From assembly GCF_025766255.1 (NCBI RefSeq), contig NW_026516883.1, forward strand, positions 1 to 41,250: a stretch of 41,250 nucleotides of DNA, in the 5' to 3' direction. The position numbers and the translations under genes are program-made. This document shows, one piece after another, positions 1 to 10,312 of the stretch. The notes under the pieces were generated by a model, which did no database searches, was not told the origin of the DNA, and saw only the letters and a program-made list of their open reading frames with translations. The DNA comes from Zychaea mexicana (Eukaryota > Mucoromycota > Mucoromycetes > Mucorales > Lichtheimiaceae). Position 1 is the stretch's first letter, and each line of letters starts with the position of its first letter.

Positions 1-3000
1 ATTTGGATGTCATGCTTGGTGCGTTTCAAGTCATGAACCAATGCCAGGTGGGATCACAATGATAGGGTAGAGATATGGATCATAACCTGTTATTTTAGAA
101 AGAGAAGTGCTACGCGTACGAGTTTTTTTTCTTACGCGTACGAGTTTTTCTGAGCGGGTTTTTAAAGTGGTTGTGTTGTGAAACCTTGTATAGCCAATCC
201 AATTGCCGGTCTTACACGTACGAGTTTTTTGCTAAAGGAACTGAACAGCATATGCGTACGAGTTTTTGTCTATCCATCAATCTTCCGTTTTTTTGGATGG
301 CCTTGTCAAAATAAATAGCTATTGTCATACTTCTTGATATACAAACTGCTCATCAAATGGGCGCAATGGATTTATTTACGCTGTTCTTTTCGAGATCTTA
401 CACGTCTGTTCTGCCACCATACAGTAATGGCATATATAAGTTTGCATTCGCTTCTTTTCTTTAAGTTCTTGGCCTTTTCCCCAATATTTGATGCCACACC
501 AAGCGATATCAGGATTCTAATCAATCAAGCAATTCACTTGTTCATGTGGAGGAGTTTTCTACCGAGTTCATATAGTTAGCAATCATTTATATAAAAAGAA
601 CTTCGGGCAGCGCTCTTTTACGCGTACGAGTTTTTTTCTATAGTGGTTCCACGCGTAAAACAGCCCTTTAACATAAGCTACTGTGATAAGAAGTCGGTGT
701 TTATGTATAAAAAGGTAAAATCCAAGAGAAAATATAAGAGAATTAAAACGCTAATTCATGTGAGAGTTAATATAAGGTGGATAACAGTAATTGTGTCTGA
801 CAGAGAAAAATAGAAATGAAATGGAGGAGAGATAAACAAATGGGTTGTTGCAACAAGAAAAAATCGGAAAAAAGGTAATGAAAGCTGTCAGATACTATTT
901 ATACGTTTCTGGAAATACAATGGAACCAAACTGTGCACTTTTCCACATGCGAAGTCGTGCATAAGATGTGAGATCTTCAACGCCTTCTATCTGCATTAGA
1001 TCCCATTCATTGAGATTTTTGCTCCTTCTACCTTCTTCCAGATCTTCAGCTATAAGTAAAATGGCTGTTTCCGGCGCAAGGATCATTTGGATGTAAGACA
1101 TGTATGTAAGGCGCAATCTTTCAATGTTGTGGTCTTGGTCAAGTTTTTCCATAAACATATCAGCAAGTGTTTCTGTAATGACAACACTTCCACGAGATCC
1201 GTAGTATCCAGGCTATGATTATGTTGCTTGTATGTTAGATTTTATCCACAAGTGATATACACAGCAAAATGATTGGGAAAGTAAACGTACCCGTAGTTCG
1301 GAGACGCGACCCAACATGACGCCAATATTTTGCGCATTTTGAGCACCATTCTTCTTGATTGATTTTATGGTGAGGTCTTTGTAAAAGCTTGGTCGTCTAC
1401 CGTAGAGGATGTCTTCGAGCTGGCTTTTGAAATTATGAATGCGCTTTGGGAGTGCGACAAAGTCGATGGATAACGGATAGAATTCCTCAGTAGCAATGGC
1501 TCTATAAACATATTCTATACGATGCGTATAGCAGAATAGCTGTTGTTCTTGCTTTTTAAGACCCAACGTAGAAAAGAACTGTAATTGTCTACGTTCTGCT
1601 GCTGATAGGAACCCGGTGGTCTTGACCCGCCATTTGCGTGTTTCCTCAAAATTCGCAGATATTTGTAATTTCTTGTCAAGCTTCGCGACTGCGCGTGGGT
1701 ATGGAGTTGCCAACATTTCCTTGCAAAAAAAGCATTCTATCACTATATTGACATGCTCCGTTAGTATCGATATTTATATTCAATACCATATAAAGATAAA
1801 AACGTATAGAAAAGGACACATACTGCTTCCAACGCGTCCGCATATAGTAGGCTCGAGTACTGCTTGTAGTTCATTCAGCTCGTCAATGTCTAACCGAGCC
1901 TTGTACCTGTCATTGACGCTAGCCAACTTGTAGCATGCTACGACTGTTTTGTCTGAATGACAAAGGTCTTCAGGCGGGAACTCGCTTGTAACTTTGTCTT
2001 GAACTATTTGTACTTGTTTCTGCAGGTTGTCGATCTGTGCAAGAAAATAGGAATCGTTGTGTTCAACGGTGGCAACAGTGTAAAAGTGAGCGCCCGAATC
2101 TGCAGTACTGAATATTTTTGCTTGTAGAACGTAATGGGCATCATCGAACCGGAGGTTGTACGGAAAGTGGGTGTAGGACAGTCCTCCTTTGCCTGCCGGA
2201 TCCTGGGTCTGTGTTGCACCCAATACAAGAAATGGCGAATATCTTGTTATGGCGTTGTGTTGATCAGCATCTTCGTTACACGATTCATGTGCGCATTTTG
2301 ATGTCGTTGGTGCCAGGATATGGTGAGCGTAAAACTGGTCCGAGAATTGAACAGGATCTCTTGTTGTTATGCATTCATGGATACAATCGATGTCTAACAA
2401 GAGGTTCTTTGATACGGATTCGTGGCCAGCAGGGCACCGCTTGACCTTTGTATACATTGGGAAAAAGTTCTCTCGAAGACGATTGGAAAGATTCCCCAAG
2501 ATAAAATGCTTTAAAAATTTATGCGGGCTGTCCATGCTCTGGGAGGAGTATTCCGGGCTGCACCAAGCAAAGTTGCGTGCAGTAAGTGCTGCGTTGGACC
2601 TTCCAATCTCGTGATTTTCTTGATGATGGTGATGTGTACAAAGCAGTAGAATATCGGTCGGGTTATACACACCACAGCGTATAGGCGAGACAGGAGTAAG
2701 GTCAATATACGGCAGCACAGAGTTCCATAGCATCTCCATCGGTGCATCAATGAAGCATGAGTTGTGTGAATTTGGCTCTAAGTATGTTACGTAAGGCACT
2801 GCGTTGTACATGTATACATACAAATATTTGTTTAATAAAGTTGCATATGTATGTACAAAATTTCTTTTTAATGAGTCAGCCATTTACCTTCTTTTAGAGA
2901 AGACCTGTTTCGAGGCGCATTTTTGTGTTGATTGGGTGGAACAGTAATTGAAGGAATGATAGCATCAACGGTTGAATTTGAGCTCAATGGTCTGTAGAAA

Positions 3001-6000
3001 AGAAGCAAGTATTATGTATTAGCTATATGAGCATCGACTTTACAGATGACACGTAAACAAACCAAGCATGCGAGATATACTTACTTTTTACGATGGTTTG
3101 TAGCAGAGGTACCAGCATCCAAAGGTCGTTTCCTGCTAGACAGTTTATCTTCGTTCTTTTCGTTCGACTTGTTTACTTTCTTGATTATAGACATGCGTGT
3201 CTTCTTCGCTCGATCCTTTGGTCGACCTCTTGCTTTGACATTTTTGGGGAGGTAGACCTTGTCGATACCAGGTTCCACTTTTGCGGTTGATATCGCCTTT
3301 TCGATGGTTCCCATGAAAGCATTTAACCGCTGATGATCTTGGATGGAAGTGAGCTTTTCTTGCAAACTATGTATCAGATTGGTCGCTCTGTTTGATAATT
3401 CAGCGCCAATAAGCTCCACAGAGTCGAATACTGCAAAAATGTAATATAGTGTTACTATCAGTGCTGTAACGTATTTAAACATATTGATGAATAAAAATTA
3501 TCTTTGAGATTACTATACCTTCTTCATCAAGGTGCCAAAAGGGATGAATGCTTCCAATTGTTAATTTAGTATTAGCTTGCATGGTATGGCGGCATGGGAT
3601 CTTGTAGTTCTGCTTGACCATACAGCAGCAATCAGCGTCCATATCGAGAGAGTTGATGTTCGCATATTCGTTTCGAAGAAGGATTAAACCACAATGAGAT
3701 ATTCTTCTTGCCACTTTTTCGAAGTAGCCGTTAGTGGCAGCGTCACCAGCAATGATTACTGGTCTGTTGATCATTTCTTTGTAAAAAGTACCGGCTTCAG
3801 CATCCATCTATAATGTATAATTTATACAATCATATACAGTATCTTATATTAGCTCTTATCATAGGCAGCATATATGTGATATATGCAGAAAGATAACAGA
3901 AGTCAATATCGTACTTACAGATGCGCTGCGATTTTCATGTAATTTCTCAAACAAATAAAGCAGAGATCCTGGCTTGCCTAGTCTGCTTTTTAGACTTCTA
4001 TGGGCACTTTCCACTCTCTGAGTAGTACGATTCCCAAAATGCGCGTACTTTCGCACCAGGGGCCAGCCCAACGTTCTTTGTTAACCAAAGTCCTATATTA
4101 TGTAAATCATTTGCATATGAGTTGATGTCTTAAAGGCAGTGGTCATGATACAAGGAATGTTGAGAAAAGGCAAAACAACTTACTCGTCTAAATATTGCCC
4201 AAGCATTTCACACGCTAATGACTTTCTTACGTGGGTGCGATACTCAGTAACTGCTGCATCAAACTCTTCTTCGCTTCTGCTCCAGAGTAAGTTCTTTATA
4301 ATCACATCCATGTAGGCTTGATCCGACAGCTTTTTTCCTTGCTTTTTGCTTGAGAATTTGCCCGTATATCTGTCCATAAAGTTCTTCTGAACGTGCCACG
4401 CGCAAAGGATCGTGTCGCTCTCCAGAAATACCATTGTAATGCTGTTGATGAGTTGGTTATCTTGGTCGGTTACAAAAAGCTTCGGCTCGCTAGCAATTAA
4501 TGTGGGCCATACAACTTCACGCAGCTTTTGGGCCATCCAAAGGTACGACGGTTCCTTCTCGTTTGCCATCAACACCGAAGCAACAACAAATGTGCGGAGT
4601 CGAGTAGTTCCCAGGTTACTGACACCAACAATGTGGACAAACGGCATGTTGTGAAGATTGGTCTTGTATGTGGAGTCAATAAGCACCACTTCTGAAAATC
4701 GCCTTGCCATTACAATCGAGTCCGGGTGCACTACAAAAAGTGCCTTGAGAGTGCCTGTTGACGCCGTCACATCATAATGAATGATATAATTTTCGGCTTT
4801 CAGAAAGTCCAGCAACGGAGTAAATTCGCTAGATGCTCCTAAAGTACCAGTGGTCTTGTAATAAAAGTTTTGCACATCCTTGGTCGTCATTACAAATCCA
4901 TCATGCTTTTTATCAATGATATGCACAACTTCAGGTGCTGGGACGTTACGGCTCATAGATGATAGGGTTCGGACTACGGGTTCGGTGGGTTTACGATGCT
5001 GATGATACACCTTGGACAGAGCCTTGACGTCTTGGACAAGTGGATGGTTGTGGTGCACCACGTCACTGGAGTCTTCAGTTGGGACAGTGGTCTTGCCTTT
5101 CTTGATACTGTATTTCTCTCCAGAGTGGATACGTACATATCGAACTTCCCATTGTGGTTCTTGGCCCGGGTCTTGGGACTTCTTTGGCAGCGAGACGGTT
5201 ACACGCCAACAACAGCCTGTCTTCTTGGTACTCTTGTTGCGCTGACGTTGATCGCCTCGTTCATCGATATACTCCCCTTTACACGTGCACTGACAGTAAA
5301 CCGTATCTCTAAGACCGTTGATGCTGAAATTGACAGCAAAACCATGTGTCTTGGCGTACATTTGAACGTCCACCTGGATTTTCTCGTAGCTGAAATATCT
5401 TCTGCCGATAAGCTCACTCATTCGGATTTGATAGTATTTTGGAAGTATAAAGAAGTGATAGAATAAAAGAAAAGAAAGAAGAGGGCAATGTAAATATTCA
5501 AACGACTCGACAGTATATATAACGTCTATTCCCCACGGCCCGGCGGAGAGAAACTTTTAACATTTTCTTAAAACACATGCTTCTGAATATAATATCAAGT
5601 AGCAAACCATGTGACATTTATTAGTCATATAGTAAAGTGTCACGGTGCGTTAAATATATGATTCAGCAAACAGAGTACACAACATAAAGTAAGTTATGTA
5701 GTGTGCTATTCTATAATATTGTTACTGTAATGAAGTAGTAAAGGAGTACTTAAACTTACTATTACTTCCACTAAATATGTTAGATCAAAATCTTTTTACA
5801 TTTGAAGAGCATATAGTACTCGAAAGTACAGTAAGCAACTATCTTATGAGACTTCCACTTCCTGTGGAGCTGTTGAACGGTTTTCAAATAACAAATAACC
5901 CACTGTAACCAGAATAGAGAAAACTCGTACGCGTAAGCAGATAACTGTCAAAACACATCCCAGCTACTTATGATTCACGTGGAACCAGAATAGAAAAAAC

Positions 6001-7380
6001 TCGTACGCGTAAGCAGATAACTGTCAAAACACATCCCAGCTACTTATGATTCACGTGGAACCAGAATAGAAAAAACTCGTACGCGTAAGCAGACAGCTGT
6101 CAAAACATATCCCAGCTACTTATGATTCACGTGGAACCAGAATAGAAAAAACTCGTACGCGTAAGCAGACAGCTGTCAAAACATATCCCAGCTACTTGTG
6201 ATCCACGTGGAACCAGAATAGGAAAAACTCGTACGCGTAAGCAGATAACTGTCAAAACATATCCCAGCTACTTATGATCCACGTGGAACCAGGAAAGAAA
6301 AAACTCGTACGCGTAAGCAGAAAGCTGTCAAAACATATCCCAGCTTCTTATGATCCACGTGGAACCAGGATAGGAAAAACTCGTACGTGTAAGCAGATTA
6401 CTGTCAAAACTTGTCCCCGCTACTTATGATTTACGTGAAACAGGTTAAAAAAACTCGTACGCGTAAGCAGAAAGCTGTCAAAACATATCCCAGCTTCTTA
6501 TGATCCACGTGGAACCAGGATAGAAGAAACTCGTACGTGTAAGCAGATTACTGTCAAAACTTGTCCCCGCTACTTATGATTTACGTGGAAACAGGTTAAA
6601 AAAACTCGTAAGCGTAAAAGAGCGCTGCCCGAAGTACTTTTTTTTATAAATGATTGCTAACTATATGAACTCGGTAGAAAACTCCTCCACATGAACAAGT
6701 GAATTGCTTGATTGATTAGAATCCTGATATCGCTTGGTGTGGCATCAAATATTGGGGAAAAGGCCAAGAACTTAAAGAAAAGAAGCGAATGCAAACTTAT
6801 ATATGCCATTACTGTATGGTGGCAGAACAGACGTGTAAGATCTCGAAAAGAACAGCGTAAATAAATCCATTGCGCCCATTTGATGAGCAGTTTGTATATC
6901 AAGAAGTATGACAATAGCTATTTATTTTGACAAGGCCATCCAAAAAAACGGAAGATTGATGGATAGACAAAAACTCGTACGCATATGCTGTTCAGTTCCT
7001 TTAGCAAAAAACTCGTACGTGTAAGACCGGCAATTGGATTGGCTATACAAGGTTTCACAACACAACCACTTTAAAAACCCGCTCAGAAAAACTCGTACGC
7101 GTAAGAAAAAAAACTCGTACGCGTAGCACTTCTCTTTAGAAAATTGTCATGGAAGCAGCGAAAGCATGCAAGGAAACAATTCGACGAGACGGCAATGACG
7201 GCGACATGTGCCTGCCATCATTTGGCACCCGAATCCGACACGCCGAAGACCAGGTAAGTATCGATTAAAATCTATATTATCCTTCTAACGTCGCAATTTT
7301 AGATCATGACCCTGATGCAGAATGTGGATCCTGCGAGACTTGCTCGCGCTGCCCGAAAGCTTGACTTTTCGAAGTGTTGA
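1..7380 (+). CDS. 3' end of an unidentified host gene, split by MULE-1
   Basis: Three exons read in one frame: before 1 to 47, 7140-7253 and 7303-7380 (stop TGA). The first is cut by the window edge. The junctions are CAG|GTGGGA at 47/48, TTTAG|AAA at 7139/7140, CAG|GTAAGT at 7253/7254 and TTTTAG|ATC at 7302/7303. The visible C-terminal 78 residues are charged and helical-looking and contain a stretch reading ACKETIRRDGNDGDMC. I do not recognise the family. Without the transposon the first intron would be 51 bp (48-98); with it the intron is about 7.1 kb. The codon phase is kept across the insertion, so the gene may still be expressed if the long intron is removed. Alternatively, splicing to the old acceptor at 98 would read into the transposon end and change the C-terminus. 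Confidence 0.55.
102..637 (+). repeat. Left terminal inverted repeat of MULE-1
   Basis: This 536-bp arm matches the reverse complement of 6598-7134 with only a few differences, mainly near the inner end (for example around 594-602). It carries several copies of a box reading TTACGCGTACGAGTTTTT or close variants, near 112, 134, 210, 252 and 619. The box core CGTACGCGTA is nearly self-complementary and is a good candidate for a transposase binding site. An 85-codon reading frame (322-579) lies in the arm and recurs in the other arm; I treat it as incidental. Confidence 0.95.
895..5421 (-). CDS. MULE transposase fused to USP-like cysteine peptidase and RTC4-like domain
   Basis: Exons: 5421-4184, 4075-3919, 3807-3519, 3430-3085, 2991-2888, 2798-1824, 1742-1291, 1212-895. 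They total 3,879 nt, or 1,292 residues, in one frame with GT-AG introns of 78-111 nt. Domain order: FAR1-like zinc region (residues 10-130; Cys 43-47, KTGC 67-70, HHNH 123-126); MULE core with Asp249 (LIDSTYKTN), Asp319 (VTDQDN), C340-x2-H343 and probable Glu435 (RVES); SWIM finger C525-x-C527...C537-x-H539; basic linker with GRPKDRAKK; peptidase with Cys726 (NSCFIDAP), His949 (GAHFYTV), Asp968 as third-residue candidate and Cys/His pairs for a zinc ribbon; RTC4-like domain with C1040-x2-C1043, C1107-x2-H1110 and a PGYYGSRG segment early in exon 8. Transposition role is from the family; peptidase and RTC4 roles are inferred. The first splice acceptor (4076) is the least certain junction. Confidence 0.85.
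5513..5522 (-). promoter_or_regulatory. TATA box of the MULE-1 gene
   Basis: TATATATA lies at 5514-5521, about 92 bp upstream of the ATG at 5421. On the coding strand the leader between them is rich in pyrimidines (runs of CTTCTTTCTTTTC), as is common just upstream of fungal starts. The start context reads CCGAATGAG. Confidence 0.5.
5523..5917. other. MULE-1 internal spacer without a gene
   Basis: This AT-rich stretch lies between the promoter and the 76-bp array. I see no conserved frame, terminal motif or repeat in it. It presumably holds upstream regulatory sequence of the element. Confidence 0.5.
5918..6612. repeat. 76-bp subterminal tandem array of MULE-1 (about ten boxes)
   Basis: The box CTCGTACGCGTAAG starts at 5924, 6000, 6076, 6152, 6228, 6304, 6380, 6454, 6530 and 6605, so the period is 76 bp with two slightly short units (74 and 75). 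Each unit also holds a CACGTG-type box followed by GAACCAG and a segment reading CTGTCAAAAC. The CGTACGCGTA core is the same one found in the terminal repeats. Later units alternate two variants, CGTACGCG and CGTACGTG. The likely role is multiple transposase binding sites, which is an inference from shared sequence with the ends. Confidence 0.92.
6598..7134 (-). repeat. Right terminal inverted repeat of MULE-1
   Basis: This is the reverse complement of the left arm. It starts inside the last unit of the 76-bp array and ends with GCACTTCTC at 7126-7134, next to the target duplication. The pyrimidine-rich end plus the duplicated TTTAG rebuilds a usable 3' splice site for the host gene. Confidence 0.95.
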
Positions 7381-8506
7381 TTTTTTTCATGAATAGATTG
7401 CCAGTTCAAGCTTTTTTTATTTGAAAGATACTTTCATGAACGGATCGTCGAGGGCGCATCCTCAACCGTTATCTTGAGTATTTTCACTGAGCATCATCTA
7501 TATTGTAAAAATGTAAAGAGCTGAGGGTGTCTTCCAGGTGATGATGTCCAGACGGTGGGTGGACGCGGCGGCACGCAGCATGGAGCAATGGGTTGACTAG
7601 GTGACGAATCTCAGCCAAATAAGTTTGATCTACAGCTTTTTGAGTGTCAAAGATTTTTCGCATAGCTCAAGAGTGACCCTTTCTGTGGACGTGATGAGCC
7701 ATAGACTAGTTTGATCGGATGACTGGTAGGCGAGCTAATGGGTATCAATGGGTGAAGCTACCGGCGGTGATTCCTCCTCTTGCATCCTTACAACCAACAA
7801 AGTATAGGCCAATCCGTTTGTAAACAAAAAAAGAAAATATGGGATTGATGCCTACTTTCATCGTTTGAAAATGACTTGTCAATCTCTGAAGGTAAAAAAA
7901 AAATAGCAGCCATGCCAGTCCCTTTTCTTCTTTTTTGTATTCTTTGCCTGTTACAATCTTATCATGTGCAAAAATGAAATAAAGAACACGACTATCTGGC
8001 CACTTTAGCTGTGAACCGGTCACTGGAGACGATGATTGACAAAATGGTCAGTTCAGCCAAGAGAGTGCGGTTGATGGTGAAAGATTTTGCTGGTCTTTCC
8101 ACCAATGTAAAAGATCTACGGCGCTTCATCAAAATCAACAAGAAGTTCCGAGGTGGTGGTAGACATTGGCCACAAGGTGGAAATATACAGTCGACATGAA
8201 ATCGTTTCGTATGTTTTTACGGTTCATCTCGAATACTGTAGTACTCAATTGCCTTATTTATTGATACACTTTTGCTTTTGAAGCGCATACTGTTTGGATG
8301 GCCCTTCCCAATCCATCAAGGTTTGGATGAGCGTTATTCGCTCCTCCCTTTCGTATGCGTCGTCCGTATTAGCAAAAAGAAAAAAGAAAAAGTAAAAGCG
8401 AAGAAGAAAGGAAAACAAGTGTGGCTCTTTGCAGGCACGATCCATTTTCACAATGAAGGCTTGTTTTCGCAGAGCCAGCTCAGTTCATTGGGATGACCCA
8501 TTTTCC
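7381..8506. other. Unassigned stretch with one possible terminal exon
   Basis: Most of this stretch shows no convincing gene. A possible exon begins after CTTTAG at about 8002-8007 and runs on the plus strand to a TGA at 8197-8199. It encodes a basic, coding-like tail (MIDKMVSSAKRVRLMVKDF, then a GGGRHWPQGGN segment). No upstream exon or family was recognised, so it may be a remnant. Confidence 0.3.
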
Positions 8507-8789
8507 AATCATCGACCCCAGGGTGTGGATGTAAGACATTGGTCTGAACCACTTCCCCTTTTGTATTCATTGACGTGTACAAGTTTTGGAGTTAAATTGT
8601 TGATTAAAGTTCGTCTGTCCCCTCCTGGTTTGGACATCAAAGTCCCTCGATCGACGCATTAAAAAATTGAAACATTGGTGCTGTCCCACTTGGTATTGTT
8701 GCTAAAATTAACACGGTGATGTGATCCAATTGAATTGTGTTACCTAATAAACAGTTTCCATTCAATCCAAAAAAAAAAATCATCGACCC
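8507..8789 (+). mobile_element. Poly(A)-tailed retroposed fragment with target duplication
   Basis: A 12-bp sequence AATCATCGACCC at 8507-8518 is repeated at 8778-8789 (the first A's overlap the tail). Between the copies lies about 250 bp ending in an AATAAA signal at 8746-8751, then 17 nt later a run of 11 A at 8769-8779. Removing the insert leaves a clean site in which GACCCATTTTC occurs on both sides. This is the signature of LINE-type retroposition of a polyadenylated RNA. The body has no clear frame and looks like a 3' untranslated end; a tailed SINE is the alternative. Confidence 0.6.
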
Positions 8790-8893
8790 ATTTTCAGCAA
8801 CTAGGCTCACTGTCGCTAAACTAACCCATTTTGTGTGACCCAGATCAAGCTTAAGGTTTTATCAGTACCATTAACAATAAAAAGTGTTTTATT

Positions 8894-10219
8894 TTACATT
8901 GGGTTCCTATTGACGCAATCGACGATTCGAGAAGCAGAGTACCCAATAAATCCTTCAGGATCTTTGATTTTTACCTGCTGACAAGCTTCAGTAATCCTAC
9001 CAGACAATGTTTCCGCATCCAAAAGTTTGTGTCGTCTAATTTTGCCTTTGACAATCGCCCAGAATTGCTCAATAGGGTTGAGTTCTGGAGAATATGGAGG
9101 CAGATAGGCACATCGGTATCCCCTTGAAACCAATAATTTTTCAATTGTCTTCGACGTATGAATTGGAGCATTGTCCATAACCAGATAGAAGCCTTTCATT
9201 TGAGGACATTGATCCAAAATGTCTATTAGAGATATCAAGAAGCAGATGTAATTGTTGGTATTTGTACCAGTGCATGGACTGCTGGCACGACTATCTCTTA
9301 ATCGTCGCTTCTTGCTTTTTGGTGGATTTGGCTTTCGAAGAGTTATATCCACTACACCGTACGACGAAATCGCCCCAAGTATAGTTGTTGTCTTGGCTCT
9401 TGTTACAGGAACAGTGGCGACAGGTGTCTTTCCTTTTCGTGCCCATCCATAAGTTCTTTTCAAGTTGATGCTAAATGCAGATTCGTCGATGAATACGCAG
9501 TTTTTTAAAAAATCCTTGTCTGTGGTAGCCATTTCCATTGCCCAGGTGTATCGTTTTTCAATGGCATCTTCGCCGTTGCGCTTAAGAGGTTGTAGATGCA
9601 CTTTCTTAAATGAAAGTTTGCATTCCTCTTTCATGAACCGGTTAACAGTTGTTTTGTTGATTTTCAGATCTTCAAAAGCTGCTGTTAAACTGTTCATGAC
9701 ATCAGTCACTGTTGCCGTGGAGTTGTCGTCAATAAACCGTGTTACGTGGTCTTTGTGCGCTTCTTCAAACAGTGCCGGCTTAGGTCCGCGTTTCTTTTTA
9801 TCGGCTCCAGTGGGGATTCTTCTCTCTGGATCTTCATAATATTCCTTTGCCAACCTCTGAGCGACGCGTTCATTCATACCCACTTGTCGTCCGGCTTCTG
9901 CCGCATTTAATCTCTTTTCCTCCATAAGCCAAATGACCTTGTATTTTTGCATGTCTGTGTACGTAGTTCTTGTAGGAGTTGACGAGGCAGTTTTCGATTT
10001 GGGTTGTTTTGGGTGAGTAGAGCTTGTTGATGTAGCGGTATCTGGCTCCATGGCTTGATCATTTTTTTGATCCTTTTGATATTGTTGATAGCTGCCCAAA
10101 TTTAAAAGACATTCTAGGACCTCTGCATCGTCTTCGCTCATTTCGACATCAACAGCATAGTGCCCTTCTTCATCATATGCATTGCCTTGACCGTCTTCAT
10201 ACAGAAATTGAGAGCTCAT
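8894..10219 (-). CDS. Tc1/mariner-type DD34E transposase
   Basis: A single open frame of 441 residues from the ATG at 10219 (MSSQFLYEDG); an upstream in-frame ATG at 10255 gives 12 more residues but a hydrophobic start, so I prefer the inner one. An acidic, serine/threonine-rich leader of about 85 residues precedes a helix-turn-helix region (MQKYKVIWLMEEKRL, then GRQVGMNE). The DDE core follows: Asp245 in VFIDESAF, Asp349 in YLVMDNAPIHT and Glu384 in LNPIEQFW. Thirty-four residues lie between the second Asp and the Glu, the classic Tc1 spacing. It should cut and paste at TA dinucleotides, from family knowledge. The frame is intact and the three acidic residues are present. Confidence 0.9.
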   Translation of the reverse strand: MSSQFLYEDGQGNAYDEEGHYAVDVEMSEDDAEVLECLLNLGSYQQYQKDQKNDQAMEPDTATSTSSTHPKQPKSKTASSTPTRTTYTDMQKYKVIWLMEEKRLNAAEAGRQVGMNERVAQRLAKEYYEDPERRIPTGADKKKRGPKPALFEEAHKDHVTRFIDDNSTATVTDVMNSLTAAFEDLKINKTTVNRFMKEECKLSFKKVHLQPLKRNGEDAIEKRYTWAMEMATTDKDFLKNCVFIDESAFSINLKRTYGWARKGKTPVATVPVTRAKTTTILGAISSYGVVDITLRKPNPPKSKKRRLRDSRASSPCTGTNTNNYICFLISLIDILDQCPQMKGFYLVMDNAPIHTSKTIEKLLVSRGYRCAYLPPYSPELNPIEQFWAIVKGKIRRHKLLDAETLSGRITEACQQVKIKDPEGFIGYSASRIVDCVNRNPM

Positions 10220-10296
10220 ATGATGATAAATCAGAAAGAGTTTCCATATAAACAAAAAAAAAAATAAATCAGAAAGAGAAGCGACTTATTTATTTT
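10181..10296 (-). repeat. Leader segment of the Tc1-type element, copy 1
   Basis: This 116-bp piece covers the first codons and the 5' leader of the Tc1-type gene. It is repeated almost exactly at 11907-12022. The two copies diverge after TTATTTATTTT. Confidence 0.85.
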
Positions 10297-10312
10297 ATTT
10301 TCACTATCTTCT

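Larger units (their letters stand above)
102..7134. mobile_element. Complete Mutator-like element (MULE-1)
   Basis: The ends are inverted copies starting GAGAAGTGCTACGCG at 102 and the reverse complement ending at 7134. They are flanked by an 8-bp direct duplication TTTAGAAA at 94-101 and 7135-7142, a size in the range made by Mutator-type transposases. Inside are terminal inverted repeats of about 537 bp, a 76-bp subterminal tandem array near the right end, and one long spliced gene on the minus strand with no internal stop. The near-identical arms, exact target duplication and open reading frame suggest recent movement. The element lies antisense within an intron of a host gene. Confidence 0.93.
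8790..10296 (-). mobile_element. Tc1/mariner-type element, ends not resolved
   Basis: The sequence surrounding the DD34E transposase gene breaks off at about 10297 against remains of another transposon. The left edge is somewhere after the retroposed tail at 8789. I could not find clean inverted ends or a TA duplication, so one or both ends may be deleted. GCGACTT-like boxes lie near the right edge, and the region 10181-10296 has a near-identical copy at 11907-12022. Confidence 0.5.

Noticed and set aside
322..579. 85-codon frame, repeated inverted at 6657-6914
   Set aside because: It is simply part of both terminal inverted repeats of MULE-1, with no domain and no independent gene context.
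1616..2614. Plus-strand frames over the MULE-1 peptidase exons
   Set aside because: They are shadows of the spliced minus-strand gene and carry no recognisable motifs.
1780..2883. Peptidase domain as a separate gene starting at 2881 (MADSLKRN)
   Set aside because: That Met lies inside a good intron (2887-2799) and the exon on either side continues in phase with the transposase and the RTC4-like exons.
5918..6612. Regular repeats resembling a CRISPR array
   Set aside because: The whole 76-bp unit repeats, including the would-be spacers, and it lies in a eukaryotic transposon; it is a tandem array.
7381..7760. Small minus-strand frame near 7480-7660 (MRKIFDTQKAVDQ)
   Set aside because: Only about 58 codons, with no family, no splice signals and no context.
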